Source: Epiperipatus broadwayi
Lineage: Eukaryota > Onychophora > Udeonychophora > Euonychophora > Peripatidae
DNA length: 64,000 bases
NCBI GenBank assembly: GCA_028023455.1
Contig: JAQFVV010006736.1
Location: 308,501 to 372,500, forward strand
Direction of reading: 5' to 3'
Made by a program: the position numbers and the translations under genes. This document shows positions 1 through 14,245 of this stretch, piece after piece. Numbering within the stretch: position 1 is the stretch's first letter; every line of letters starts with the position of its first letter. The notes under the pieces are model-generated. The model was not told where the DNA came from. It searched no databases and saw only the letters and a program-made list of their open reading frames with translations.

Positions 1-1670
1 TCTTATCCTTTTATTTAACAAAATTATATCCATGCAGAAGAACATATTTATCACATGGTAATACTATTCATTGGTTAATAAGATTAGTTTAATGACTTTT
101 AAAAAAGTGAAAATGACCATTTCAACAGATAATTGTATTTTTTGCATTGATTATTGACCAAACAATTTTTTATAAATCAATGAACTTCTGAATGCAAATT
201 CTTACACTGTTTATAAAGTTTCTTGTTAACTTTAATATTCAGGCAAGTAAAGAATATGTAAGTTTACATTTAATCATGGTTTTAATAAAACAATCATTGT
301 CAGTAAAATATCTTCTCAGGATTTTTCTTTTAAATACACCAATAACAGTTTTATGTTTTAAGAGAAATTGCTTTGGCAACATGGCCAATATAAAAATCAA
401 ATTGGAAAATTTTGTTTTTAACCAAAATGGGTAATACATATTATAACTTAACTAGAATCTACTTCTAAGGTTTAAATATCATTTCTAACAATACATTTAT
501 CATATGACCTATATCAATACTAGAATCATTTTTATTTTGCAGCATAATAATATATACCTGACCAACAATATGCAATATAAGTAAGTGTTATTATTAGAAA
601 AAAAAGTAATTATATATGAGTTAGATAATAATAGAAACTCACCTTAATAATGATTAAATATAACAAAAATGGACAATAAACTATCACCATGGATTAATAG
701 ATAAGCTAAGTGACATAATGCTTTTTTCATCACTGTTTCATATGAAGATTATTGGATAAGACTTTACTATTTATGAGTGGGTACCTGAAAAACATACTGT
801 ATTTTTTTTACTTAAATATTAAAAGTACCCATTTTTTTACTCAGGAATTGGATAGACTCTGTTCATATGTTACTATTTAACATTAGTAGGTAAAATGTGT
901 TATTAATAGTAGCTGTGCTAAAGTATTTTGTGTTTCAGTAAGTCATTTATAAGACTTATGCTGAAAAAAAAATTCCCTATTCATAGATTTCAATACTGCC
1001 TTTCAAAACAATTAAGGATATAAGATTGCAAAGGCACATCATCAGATTTTAGAAGTAAAAAACTACTAAATGATAATCTATTGTTGTAAGTCACATTTGA
1101 GAGAAGAAAGATTACACTGATTACATTAATTTAAAGAAATATCCCATAATAAATAAGACATTGTTTAGTTTGAGAAGATATAGTATTAATATTTCTTTTT
1201 CATGCCAATGAATAAATTTATCAAGTGCATATTTTTATTATAAAGGTCCAAACATTGAAAACATAAATGCAATAAAATTTGAAAATAATGAAATATGAAA
1301 GATCTGTACAGTAAGGATTGATGTATGTTATATGTAATTGCAAAACTCATTATTCAAATTGTTGAAAATACCAACTATGGATATAATAGATTTATATCGG
1401 GACAAATTTTTATCTTGAAGTTGAGCAATGTTATATTGATCTATAAAATGCTTTTGAAAAGATTATACAGTATTGTAAAATTTTCATAAAATATTTTTAA
1501 AATAAAAATTGAAAAACATTTAAAAGATTAAAGTGTGATGGATAAATTTGAACACATAAATGAGAGATAACATAAACTTGTGGAACTTTAGAAAAAATGA
1601 GAGCTATATATTATAATTTCATTTTAGAAGATAGAAGTATAATTAAAGACCAGCTTTCTCAAGCTATTGT
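1..1670. other. A+T-rich non-coding DNA, no gene seen
   Basis: Low-complexity A+T-rich sequence with frequent stops in all frames. The short open frames near 190-440 overlap on both strands, have no recognisable domain and look like chance. If the cyclase gene ends near 14.2 kb, this is part of its 3' flank. Confidence 0.6.
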
Positions 1671-1679
1671 GAATTCGCT

Positions 1680-1890
1680 TTTTATGAGTGTTAATAATGA
1701 ATGAATACTTTCACTCCCAACACAAGATATAGTATTTATGAAAGAATAAAATGAATCCATTTATTCTTTCCAACCCAAATGCTTATATACAGGCAAATCT
1801 TATGTACTGGAAATGAAAGCATGAGAATAGACCATTCACTTTAAATTATTGTTTACGATGTCTGAAGATAGAAGTATAATGAAGTCTTTG
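1680..1890 (+). repeat. Diverged copy of the 22.1-22.9 kb repeat family
   Basis: This stretch shares the word order of 22240-22340: ATGAATACT, then TCACTCCCAACACAAGATA, then a GAAAGAATAAAATGAATC-like block, then CCAACCCAAATGC. It continues with a CATGAGAAT block that resembles the reverse complement of the ATGCTCTCATTCCCAAATG block at 22511-22530. The resemblance extends over about 150 bases with many substitutions and small indels. No protein is encoded. It shows that the 22-kb repeat is an interspersed family rather than a local duplication. Confidence 0.55.
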
Positions 1891-1899
1891 AAGAGTTAT

Positions 1900-2990
1900 A
1901 TTATACTGAGATTAATTAACAGAAAATATTTCTTGCAAATCTATGAAGTGTTTAAAATATTTATTACATAATTATTAATTGGCAAGCTACAACATCTGTT
2001 AATCTGAAACAAGTAAGATAATGTAATATCTGTTGCAAAAGTCAGAAGGAGCAGTCAATACCTATAGCCTATAGAAATGCTTTGATGAAGTTTGCATAAA
2101 TGTTATAATGAATTTATTTGACAAATATTTAAAGATGGTCCAAACTTACATTGTATTAACAAGAGATAAACAACAGCTTTGTTAAAATCATGATAAAATT
2201 ATCAGAAAAAAAAGTAATTTTATAAGTATATGACCATATTGCGAATGGGCAATAAATTCAGAAAAAAAAGATATACCTAATAATGAAAAACGACCCATTA
2301 AAAAAAATTAAAATTGTGAAATATGTAAAATAGTTGTAAATAAAACTTTATCTATCTGTTTCTCCTTTTATTTTATCCAATTTCTTATATACCTATTTAT
2401 TTACCAGTGTGTGTCTATTTATCTAGTTATCTGTCGTTCTCCTTCTAATTATAATATTTTTAATATTTTTGTTTTACCGTTAAATTGTTTAAATTGTTTG
2501 TATATTATATATAATATTTTTCGTAACGGGTATTATACTTTTGTATATATATATATATATACTTCTTTATTTGCCTAACCACCATTTATACATTAGTCAG
2601 TTTGTGGTTTTGAATAACCAACCACCTGAATATTCATATGTATGTTATTTTGTAAGTATTTCTTTTTTATCTGAACATATGTTATACATTTATCGGTCCT
2701 ATCACCTGCTCTGCCCGTTATCGTATCCATTATTTTTCTAGACAAATCTTCATTAATATCAGGAGCTATTTGCAAATGGAATGGCCATTTCAATTCCAAA
2801 ATTAAAATATAAAGATAGAATGCCAACTAAACAAATATCATAGAGATAAATTTTATGATAATGATACAAACCAATTTATAATCCACATATTTATTTGCCA
2901 TTTTACATACTGTGCTTTAATTTCTTTTGTGGAAATTTTTTTCTTAAGTACTTAAATATCATATTTCATTGCTGTTCTAGATTGTATTGT
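1900..2990. other. A+T-rich non-coding DNA
   Basis: No gene, RNA or clear repeat seen. A short (AT)n tract lies at about 2543-2561. Open frames in this stretch have no domain signature. Confidence 0.5.
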
Positions 2991-2999
2991 ATTATGAGC

Positions 3000-4720
3000 T
3001 AAATCTTCCTAATGAAAACAATCAATATTGCTCTTCATTATAATGTCTTTAAAACCGTCTTTTTAATGTAAATGAGATATATTTCTTCCACACAAATCAT
3101 ATTCAAATTTACCATAAAACATTTTTTAGAAAGTCTAAGGTGTGATTTTACAATATTGAATTCTATAGTATCACTCCAAAAAGTTGAAGAGAATAATAAT
3201 TGGTCTTATAGTCTTGGCACCTTAGAAGTTTAGGGAGCACCCATAATTAAGATTTCTCTATTTCTCTCTTGTTATATCATCTATAAGAATGTAAGATTCA
3301 TTTCTATATAATAAATTAGATCAAATATCATTTCTCTATATAGCTATTTTATTTTTAATTTCAGTGTGACAAAATAGCCTATCTTTTTAACTTACTGAAA
3401 GAATTGTAGCACATTAAAATCATTTTTGCATTTCAACATCTATGTCTATCTTTCTATAAAAAACTATCAAGATATTTAAATTTGTTCATATTCTCAATAT
3501 AATATCCAATTATCTAAGCTAAAATATATTGAAAATGGTTTTTCCATCACTGGCTAATAAACGATTTACTTTTTGATCATTAATTAATATAATTTTTTTT
3601 TTATATTTACATTCAAACATCAATACATTCTTTTAAATTGTTAATCTTATCACAATCATCAGCATACTGTAAATCCAGAAGCCAAGATAATAAAGTTATT
3701 GTTTTTGTTTTTAATTGAATCAAATCAAATATTTCACAATAACATCTGTATAAATCTTAATACCTATTAAAATTAAGCCATCTATATACAATTCCAAAAA
3801 CATTTTCATAACAATCTAAAACAATGTTGGTGCTAACGAGTATCTTTGTTGAATACTAGTTGTTATTATAAATGAATATTTTTTTTTCTATTAATAATAT
3901 TGTTTTCAGTCCATAATATAGATGTTGTAAATTAGAAAACTTTGGTGAATGACCATCTAACTTCAACAGTACCAAAATGATTAGATGAACTAAAAATCTC
4001 TTGACTAAAAGCAATAAATGTCTTTCCTTTGTACCTGTTACTTTCCTAATTACTTCCTTGCAGCAAAATCATGTCACTAGAGCTTCTTGATTCTCTAAAA
4101 CAATATTCATCTTTTATATTCATTTATTTATTACTGGAAGAAATTTATTTTACAAAATCATTGAAAGATCCTCTGCTATCTTAGATTACGACTACATAGA
4201 TTACAATGATATTCCAAGATATTCCACATTAATTATTAAAATATTGTCTATTTCTTTTAATTTTAAAAATTGGAACAATAAAAGTATTTTTATAATCAAC
4301 AGGCACAATTTCAAGATTCCATATATTTCTAAAACATTTTAATATTTTTGAATTTAGCATATTGGTGGTAATTTCAAAGTTCTCCAGATATTTCATCAGA
4401 CCTTTTAAACTGGTCTAAATCTGAATAATAGATAAAATAAATATATCTTTAAATCATATGTCATTTTTCTATCATTATTTAAAATCTGATGAGATATTCT
4501 TCATCTGTTCAAAACATTAGTGTCATTGGACAATTTAATAGGATTGTGATACAATTTTCTGTTCCATATATTACAATGGTTCAAAATAATTTATCACTGC
4601 CCATGTATCTGTATCTTCTTTGCAACTTTTAATCACTAATCATTTTTAAGTCTTTTAGTATTATTCTTCATTTTAATCAAGTCATGTAAAACAGTTACAA
4701 TTCTTTGTTTTAGTGAACTC
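3000..4720 (-). pseudogene. Decayed non-LTR retrotransposon (LINE), reverse transcriptase remnant
   Basis: Read on the minus strand in shifting frames, the segment gives reverse transcriptase blocks in the right order. First comes an IVPVDYKNTFIVPIFK-like block (about 4250-4310), where the family has a VP..WK.A.IVP.FK motif. Next is a CGISWN remnant of the N-Y-R-G-I-S block, then SSSDMI, where the family has the ..ST.DMI motif (about 4060-4090), then VEVRWSFTKVF, where F.D..KAFD is expected (about 3935-3970). It ends with L-Q-Y-A-D-D (YADD box at 3656-3667). Many stops and frameshifts make it dead. The clade cannot be fixed; a family with a LQYADD motif differs from the LINE at 18.6-21.5 kb. 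The 3' limit is uncertain. Confidence 0.65.
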
Positions 4721-6370
4721 AAGAATAGATATGACACATTTCTTAAAAAAAAATTCAGTGCCTCAGTAATATGATATTTTTGAAAATCCAGATTAGCAAT
4801 TTTAACTCTATAATTGTGCTTTTATGCACATGTAATATAGTGTAGTAATTAATAATCTTAATTAATCAATTAATTAATTAATTAATAAAATAAAACCTCA
4901 ATTATTAGCAATTTTAGTAATTTAACAACTGCTGAAATTTAGCACTAATAGAAGATAAATCTAAAGAACAAACATTTTTTTTTGAGAATATAAAGCATCC
5001 AATTATCTATTCATTTACTCATTTATCTATATATCTAGCTATATGTTCATATATCTGATAGAAATACCTAATATAAAATACATTTAAGTAATTATGTGTC
5101 AATGATAAAAAAAAATAACTGTGAGGAATAACTATACTAATAGATCAACTAAAAATTGTTTTACATCATTACTAGAATTAATTATTGTCTTCGGATTATC
5201 ACGTTTTGTTTTTAGTGATGTGATTAATATTTATTTGATATCTTTATAGAATATGATATACATGTTATTACATAAAATGGGGATTTCATTCTATTAATTA
5301 TACATGAATGTTTAACTGTCACAATTGTATTTGTAAGTCCTTTACTAATAAATACTTGATTTCAATTTTTTATTATTAAAACATCTGTACATTTTCAACG
5401 GTGATTTCTCTATTAGCCATTCTGATAAACGCATAAGATATCAATTCATATTTTTCAACTTTCTTCCAAGGCAAAAATTAGATATGTTAGGTATGAGATA
5501 CATTTCTATATAACTAGTTTTTTTTCATTGCAATCAAAGTTTTAATTAATAGCAGTTGAAAATATTTATAACAAATTAATATTCAGTATTCCAATCATTT
5601 GTATTAATTATTATCTTCATCATTTTCAAATTTTATCGCTCCCCATAGAATCAATCCAAGTTTAATCCAACTTCTTGGAGTCAAATCACACGACCAAATT
5701 TTTTTATTTCATTCATCTATTTTATATGTGGAATTGTTATAGGTATTATAGCTATCAAATTGCTATTGCTCTTACAAAAATAGATTTGTTCAATCCAGCT
5801 TTTTTAATAACGTCAGCAGTACCTGTTTGTTTTTTCAGCCATGTATTTAGTTTTCAATCACTTCATGTTACTGTTAACATGATTCAAGTATTTCAGTTTT
5901 ATAATACATGTATAATTATTCACACATTACAAATTATGTACCTTGCAAGCTGTTCCATAATATTTGACAATAAAAATATATATTATATTAAAACAAATAA
6001 CAAAAAGTAGTTTAATTCATACCTATATTTTCTCAAATTTTTACCTGGGAACATCATGGCTAAAACATGGCAATGCACAATATACATCAGCTGTGATCTT
6101 TCATAGTTCAAACCTTTATTTTTATTAAAACTCCTCTTCAGATTTCACTCTTGAAAATAAATATCTAAACTCTTCTTTAGTTCAGTCATCATAATTTTGC
6201 ATATTAAAATATGCCACTCTTCAAATTTGAATCATAATTTAGGAGTTAAATAACTTATAGTATTATTTATATTATTACAGTTGAAGTTTCATTATACTTT
6301 TGCCTATCTAATATAAATTTATTCTACTGTATATATGTTAGTTAATATTTGTATATAGTTTGTTATCAAT
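4720..6370. other. A+T-rich non-coding DNA with an (ATTA)n microsatellite
   Basis: A short (TTAA/ATTA)n tract sits at about 4858-4890. The upstream half of the LINE at 3.0-4.7 kb could extend here on the minus strand, but I could not recognise an endonuclease domain. The open frame at 5675-6010 has no domain signature and no similarity that I recognise. Confidence 0.45.
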
Positions 6371-6379
6371 AAAGTTTTT

Positions 6380-9300
6380 TTTTTAAGAAAAAATAATCCC
6401 AGATTCATAAATAAAATCTGATAAAATACATATATTAAAAATATGTCTTTTTAAACACATAGACATATTTCATTTAAATAAAATCACTTTATCCAAGTTT
6501 AATTCTATGATTAATTCTATCCATTATGTTTTCATCTCTATTAATAATCAGACCAAAATATTTATTTGTAGTTACAATTATCATTCTTTTGAGAAAATTC
6601 ACTGAATATTACTTCCCATTGAATTTTAATCATATTTTCTTATTTTCATCTAAAAACTCTTGTAACATTTCTGAAGCTGTGAAGAATTACCTGCAATATC
6701 ATTTGCAATATTTAGATAATTTAAATAGTTTTCATTTACTTTTAATTCACAAAATATTTTATGTAAAACTGTTGTAAAATCTTTTGAAAATATGAAATCA
6801 ACCTGTTTTACACTCTTATCAATGTTAATTGTATTAATCTAATTACTACTATTGAATTTTAAAAAAATATTCTTCAGAATATGGTTATTCCTGGGGTTTA
6901 TATTTTAATGATCAGAAACGTTAATTATTGTGAAAGTGTTTATAGAATCAAATATCCTTTTTTTTATAATTTACAAATCCAATATTTATTGGTCATTTGT
7001 ATAACATTTCTCACATTTCTCAGAGTTTAGACGTACTTTACTGTCCAAAAACCATTTTTCATTGCAGCTTGTTTTTTGGCTAGTTAAAATCCAAATTTAC
7101 TGTAAAGAAGTTATAATTATCTTGGTAAAAGTTTATTCAGAATTGATCTAAGAGTAATAGGTGTATAAATTTGAATATCATTTTCGTCGTATTTTCAAAA
7201 TATCAATTTTACTTTATTTTTCCAATCATCTAATACATCTTTATCATTTAGACATTTGGTACATAGCTGGCCAAGAAGTTTCTATTTATATATATATTTC
7301 TTTAAAAAAAACGTTAATAAATCTATCATTTCTTGGAGTTTTCTTCTTCACATATGTTTAATTGCAAATTTCTCTTCATAATTTAAAATATTTTGTAATT
7401 TAAAAGATGTGTCAATTGTAGGGGATACTTTTTTTTTTTTAATCTTTATTATTAGATAGTTTTTTATAAACTTTTTTTAACCAGCCTATCTCACTTTTTT
7501 GTAATAGCTCCACTTTTTTTCTTATTGCTGAATACCAAGATGTTTTCTAAGTTTTTGAGATTTTTATTATCTGTTATATCTTTCCTAGTCAATTCACAAT
7601 TTCATTTCTTCTCAACCCTCTACATATTCAATTTTTTTTAACGGATCACTTTTAAAAATATTACTTTTTTTTCCTATACATTGTTTTATATTAATAAAAA
7701 TATTGGTACATTCCTGATATTTTGGTACTAGCTATCTATTTTGTTGGCATCTAAGTCTGATCTTTAAAATCTGTTAATATTTTAAATGATTTGTAAGTTA
7801 TAATTTTTATTTATTGGAATGTTTCTGAAGAGTAAATATGTCAATTGTTAATGATTTATTTAATAGTTGTTGAATTTCGAGTTTTGCAAGAATAACATTA
7901 TGAATCTCACTAATAAATGAGTCTTTAATGCGTTAAATCTATTAAAGACATTACAATCTTAAAATATATACACCTGGGTCTCATTTTATGCGGCAGATAG
8001 GTTCCACAGAAAACCCACATTAAAAAAATCGCACAAAAATAGACTTAATTTACCTTGAAAAATGGGGGATAGGGGTTGTAATTTTCAGAATTCTCATAAA
8101 AGCAAAACAACAAAGAAAAATTACTTTAAAATTCGCATTAAAAAAATAAGCAAATAAAGTATGACTAATAAAAAATTTCAAATATTTGAAAAAAATTAAT
8201 ACAAGACAAACTTTTTTTACTTCTTTTTTATTAACTACAGTATTTAATTTTACATTTTTCATACATATTTTAATCATTAACACTAGCATTCATTTGTAAA
8301 CTGGAAAGAAATCAGATTCAAGGTGATGTGATGTATTGTAGCTTCTCCTTAAACGAAGTCAAGAATCTCTCAGCAATTATGCCCAGAGAAACCTGTTAGC
8401 CACTTTATTTTTATTTATGATGTGATGTACAACTAGCCCCATTTTCAGTTTTGTGCTGTGTTAACGGTTTTCTGTTTCTATATTAAAAAAATGAGAGCAT
8501 AATCAAAACAAAAAAATTATACATTATCATTAGAAAGATTATTTTCAGTTTATAAAATCTTGGTTTTTCATTTTTTAAAAAAATTTAAAAGATTATATAT
8601 TTCTGTTATATATAACAAGATATACGTTTTAAAAGTTTAATTTTTTTTAATATTTATTGCAATATTTTTATATGTAAGTATAAATCTATTATTATTATTA
8701 TTTACTCATTAGTATAACTAGGTTTTTACATAAAAGCTAAAATTTTAAATATAGCTTCAGGCCATATTCACGTTAGTTGCTAACATAACGTTATATTTTT
8801 GAAGAAAAAAAAGTATTTCAAAGTTATTAATAATTTAAATTTCTTGATATCTAATAAATATAGTGAAATATGAAAGATATTAAGAAGAAACACGAATTGC
8901 ATAACTTCAAAATCACATTAAAATAATCTGCATAAAACGAGATCCAGGTGTATTTTCTGTCAGTCAAAATATGATCCCATTCTGCTCTATTTTTATTTGG
9001 ATATGTCAATGTTCATTCCCATTTAGCATTTCTTTCAAAGAAAAAAATCAGCAATCTTTCTTTTTCTGTGAACTCCATAAATGTATCTACCTCTTCCCAT
9101 ATGTGTCATTAAAACCAAATTTACCCACAGTGCTTTTAATCGTTTTTTAATTTCGGAAGTAAAGTCTCCCATGACAAATCTAAAATGCTGTTTGTTCTGT
9201 TTAAACATAAATCTAAATTATCTGCAGTTAGCACTTTGGTTAATTTGAATAATTAATCTTGCCACTCTATGTGATACACTAGCAATCAACATACTATTAT

Positions 9301-9560
9301 TCTTTCATTTTTTATTCGCAATGAATTCCACTCTTTTTGTGCTTCCAATATTAGTGCCTTTGTACTAAGATAGAAATCCACTTTTAAAATCCGTTATCTC
9401 TTCACAGTTTCATCTAATTTCACAAAGTCAAACAATGGCCCATATAATATTAGAGCGTTTTCCTTCTAATTCATGCATCTTTCTCCACTTGAAAGTGATC
9501 TGCAGTTGTAGGCCAAATAAAGATAGTCATCTAATGGGGGCCTAGCTATTAATCATCAAC
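6380..9560 (-). pseudogene. LINE of the 18.6-kb family, split by a DNA transposon
   Basis: The minus strand matches the LINE at 18560-21460 piece by piece. The endonuclease remnant lies at 8955-9530, with CRSLSS, then GTNIGST, then MGDF, where the family has a GDFN motif, then W..TYPNKNRAEWDHILTD. The central part lies at about 7400-7965 and reverse transcriptase fragments at about 6400-7300, including the KCLNDKDVL block also seen near 20005 and a DENIMDRINHRIKLG block matching 20810-20850. Numerous stops and frameshifts show it is inactive. Positions 7971-8950 are not part of it but an insertion between the endonuclease and linker regions. In the family the endonuclease nicks target DNA and the reverse transcriptase copies the element's RNA. 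Confidence 0.75.
7971..8950. mobile_element. Non-autonomous TA-flanked inverted-repeat DNA transposon (Tc1/mariner or pogo-like)
   Basis: The left end reads CACCTGGGTCTCATTTTATG and the right end, reverse complemented, CACCTGGATCTCGTTTTATG. That is 18 of 20 matching, and the match continues a few bases further. Each end is bordered by TA (7969-7970 and 8951-8952). Flanking sequence is continuous LINE on both sides: the undisrupted LINE at 19253-19290 reads ACAGAAAATGTATATTTCAAGATTG, where this copy has the insertion at the TA. The 980-bp interior is A+T-rich with no transposase, so it would have depended on another copy's enzyme. The CTCGTTTTATGC portion recalls pogo/Tigger-type termini, which is suggestive only. 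Confidence 0.8.
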
Positions 9561-12500
9561 TATACATTTAAAAAAAATGGCAACTACTAATAAAAAGTTA
9601 AGTAGATAATGTATAATTTAATAAAAATATTATTTGATTAAAAAACGTAGCATATTCTATTTCAGAACTAGAATTTTATATTACTAAAAAAAATTGAAAA
9701 AAAAAAAAGCATATATAATTTTCAATAGAATTTATAGAATGACAATTTATGAGAAAATATTGATAAATTTTTCTATAAAATTTAAAAAAAAAAGCGATAA
9801 TTTTATTATTTATATATTTTCGGACATCTAATTTGTTGAATATCTGTCAAAACTTTTACATATAATATATGTATTTATAATGACATTTTTACTAGGAATT
9901 ATTACATTTTTGCTTTGCTATAATTAATTTATGGTATATATAAAATAAATTAAGGTAATTATTTTAGAAAATCACAGATTTTTTTTTTGTACAGGGATAT
10001 TATAAATGTTTTATTAGTGATAAATTTATAGATTTCTTTTTTTTTTTTGAAGCTTAATCATTATTTTTTATACTAAAATTTTAGTTCTTGTGTGGTATTT
10101 ATATTAAATAAAATAATAAAAAAATAAATGAAATAACTCCCTCAAAATTTATAGATAGTTTAGAATTTTATTTTGGAAAGTCTATGTATAGTAACAAAAC
10201 ATGGCTAGACATTATTTTCATAAAACTATTCATTTATGTAAGGATTAAATATTGGCTATTAATTTTCTTTTTATCTGTTTCAAATTTTTTACAATTATGC
10301 ATATTTATGTGTTGTTGTTTTTTTTACATGTTAATAATGCAGCTTTAAATATTTTTATTATTATTTTAGTTTGTCATGTTTGTAATATAGTGGAAAAAAT
10401 TGAAGATATATTTTTAAAAACAATAAAGTACAATTGAGATTAATATCAAAATTAATTAAAACATAAATTAGTAAAAAAAACAACAACTTCCCTCACCAAA
10501 TGTTTACCACATTAAACTGAAGGTATTTTTAATACTTACACATTTTGAGAGCGGAGAAGTATAATAATTTAAATTTATTTTTATTAATATTAAACTATTT
10601 AAAGTAATAATGAATGTAACTTAATTTAATATAAGCACCTTTAAGGTAAAATAAACACTGATCCAAGCGTCTGCTGTAAAAATAAATTTACAAATATAAA
10701 CAAAAAAGTTATAAAACTAGAGAGAGAAATGATTATTTATTTATTTATTTAAACTACTATATTATTTAAATATTCGAAACAATTTAATATACAATTAGTA
10801 ACAAAATATAACAATGAAAAAAATTAGGTTCATATAATTTATTTTATGGGAATAAACTTTTCACAGTTGCTGCTTAGTTGATTTCAATGTTACTTTGATA
10901 TTATTATAGCACTAATGTTTTGATTGGATCCTGCATACCATTCATTTAATTATTGTAGAAGGATAACAGTAATTCATATTTGTAAGGCCAACCATTACTA
11001 ATACATCTGTAACAAAATTGGGCAGAGAAAGGACTGTAATAATAAATAAAAACATATAGGAGGAAAACTTAAAAACTTTACATCTATTTTTGATTTATGA
11101 AAACCTTAGTTTAAGACATATCATGCGCATAGACACTTAATTCTAATTATAATGTATATAATAAAACAAAAACTGAAATGATTGTAGGATTACTAATTAC
11201 ATAAATCAATATCAAATTATAACTAGCATGCACATGCTGGAAATGGAAGGCATAAGGTAAGATGTCTATATTTTAATAATTATTTTTAAAATAAAATTTA
11301 CTGATTCAACATAATACTATATGTAAATTTACAATAAGATGATACATATAATTAAGTATTATTTGAGGAAAAAAGGATTAAGTTATATCAAAGTATAATA
11401 ATGTTTTTTTTACACATACTGTCTCAATAGTTGTTAAAACAACTAATAATTTCCTTTATATAATACTATATTTATATCTATACATCTAAACTGGATGTAT
11501 ACTTAAATAAAAAAAATCAATTTGCTTACAATCAATAGTAAAAAACAACAACTCAGATATAATAGTAATAATAATTGTAAAAAAAGTAAAATAGAAGTAA
11601 CAATTCAAAAGAAAGTCTGTCTTTGTCAGTGATATCAATAAACAAATCAAATTATTATTGTCTTCAAAAATATCAGTTTGATAAATATATCTTAATATTC
11701 ACTTATATAATTTTATTATAATGAATTTTATAGATTAATTCCAGCATTTTTTAGTACTTATTTAGGCAAGAACAAAGTTTAATATGATATAATAATGTGG
11801 ATTTTTCAGATAAAACTTGAAAAATTTCCACATTCTAATCAAGCTTAATATTTTTTTTCAAGTAGTTGGATTAAACAAGGTTATTTCAGAGGCCAATATT
11901 TGTTAGTAAATAACAAATCTAGCCAGTTTTGGCTAAATGGAAAAACAAGAATGAGAAACCATTTAATACTTACCATCTAGAAGTTGAAAGCACTGATAAG
12001 TTAAGTCATCTTTTTTATTGTTAATCTATTGTGGCTGTTATATAGGACTTTGATTTGCAGTGGGTTATCTAAAGGATTTTTTACCTTTTTATCTACCTGT
12101 GATAATGCCAGTAGAAATATATATAATAAAAAGATGGTATATTAAATTATTAATATGTAGTTGTTTATTCTAAATTAAACATAACTCAATGTACATGTAA
12201 ACAAAAAGAGTAAATCACTGCCACTCCAGACTATGAATTAAAGCACTCTAAATGTTGAACAAAGAATCAAGAGTAGATTGTAATATTGGTTTGATGATAA
12301 AAAATTAGTTGCAAAATTAAGATTCTATGAGATCTATTAGTAGTAGGAACAATGTTTGCATTTGTAGAAGAATATTAGTTTTAATACCTTTAATTTTAGC
12401 ATTGGAATTAGCATTATATATTTTTATGTATATACAAAATATTTTTTGTATTTTCATTAAAAATAAAACAAAATACTGATTCAATAAAGCACACAACTCA

Positions 12501-14147
12501 CAGTTAATGGGATTCAACAAAACTTTAATGACTTTAAATAACCAATATATTGTGAGGAAATTTCCATTAAATATAAATAGCAGTGGACAAAACACATTAA
12601 TAATAATATAACAAAAAAAAAATCTTTACAACAGGGGCTTAATCTGGATCACATGATTAACAGTAAACAAACAGGAAAGACAATATTCCAGATATGGATA
12701 ACGCATAGTTTCCTGTTTTTAAAATACAGTTGTTGTTTTTTTACATCGAATACAAGGTATTAGATTTTGTAACCCTGTGTGTATATATATACATATTATA
12801 CCAATGTACATATGTACGCAATGTATACATATATTAATAAACATATATATGCATAAGATATCAGTATACATATGCATGTAAAGTAAAAACTGGGTTTTAA
12901 CTCAAACACTATGATTTAATTTAAAATTAAATTCATTACAGTCAGAAATTAGCACAGAAAAAGAAAAGCATTAGTAAATTAAATTTAATCTATTTTTATT
13001 TTACAGAAATAAAATCCGAACTAAAATGATTGGTACAGATTCCATTTTACATCCAGTTTTTCATTATATTTAAATACAAACATTTACAGTTTGAAATTGC
13101 ATCCGTAAATTTATATATATGCATATGTATATATACAACTTTATACATATATACATATACACACGTACACCTGGAATTTTGCCAGTTTAAATTTGCGGAA
13201 GCCCTAAATGAGGTTGGAGATCCATCGGGTTGCTCTAAATCTACCTAGTTTTTTTTTTTAAATTGCACAAAAATATTTTAAATATTTTGAGCGTTTTACG
13301 AGTTTTATATGTATACTAGAAATTAATCATATAAATATAAATGTCATAGACAGATAATTAAGAAGGAAGAACGGATTTGCTTATTAATTTCATTTTAGGT
13401 AATCCTTCATTAACTTCCAAAATGATTTTTTTTTAAAAATTTAATGGTAAGATTAATGTATATGATATTTACATTATAAAACAAGCTTCACATCAGTTTT
13501 ATAAATATTTCATTACTTTTTTTATATTAATAACAATCATTTTATTTAAAATAATATGTTATATATTATATTAATTTAATTATTTAAATAATCGAAAGAT
13601 TAGTTGCTCGGGCGGTCATGTGACAATAAACACCAGAAGTGACAGGTTAAGCTTCTATTCCGGAGCCTTTAGTTTTTGAGTCTGCTAATTATTTCATTAT
13701 TATTGTTTTGTTACAAGAATAACTTTTTTTTAACAAAATTATTTTTAACTAGAATAAATTTTTGACATTAAAAAAGTATCTACGCAACAAGCAGTCTTTA
13801 CTTTTGTTTCACATTGGTAAAATTTATAAAATCTAACAATACTTAGAAAAATAAATAAGTTAAGCTTTAAAACGAGTATTATCTATGAAAATTTATTAAA
13901 ACAAAAACTATTGATACAAATACTCTAAAGTTGACTTTCTCACAAAGGTAATTAATTGTCGTTATTTTTTTTTTTAATTATTTATATTTATTTATGTGAA
14001 AATACCATAAGCATAAAGTATATTAACATATATATATATACTTAAATATGCCTATATCGGTAACAGTATTTGATTGATCTAAAAATATAAATTTTTACTA
14101 GCAAAATTCCAATTGAAATGAAAACATAATTAACACTTGTAACATTA
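9561..14147. other. A+T-rich 3' flank of the cyclase gene
   Basis: No gene seen. Contains poly(A/T) runs, (ATTT)n at about 10735-10751 and (TA)-rich stretches near 12785-12870 and 13115-13165. Small open frames (for example 10252-10437, 12317-12595 and 13030-13248) have no domains and the composition of surrounding DNA. Confidence 0.5.
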
Positions 14148-14153
14148 TTTATT
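14148..14153 (-). promoter_or_regulatory. Candidate polyadenylation signal AATAAA
   Basis: AATAAA on the minus strand, about 92 bases after the stop codon of the last cyclase exon, followed by T/G-rich sequence (minus strand). It is the first such hexamer I see after the stop. Hexamers of this kind are common by chance in A+T-rich DNA. Confidence 0.3.
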
Positions 14154-14245
14154 TAAAAAAAATAAAACAATCTTCAACAGTTTAATGTTCAGATAAGAAT
14201 AATTCTGATTTACAAAATGATTACCTATGTGATTAAAATGATAAA

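Noticed and set aside
4480-4510. CTGATGAG at 4485 as another hammerhead core
   Set aside because: No GAAA at a suitable distance and no stem I partner. CTGATGA words at 44574, 48886 and 53241 were dropped for the same reason.
5675-6010. 111-codon open frame as a gene
   Set aside because: Composition equals that of the surrounding A+T-rich DNA, no domain or signal peptide that I trust, no splice or promoter context.
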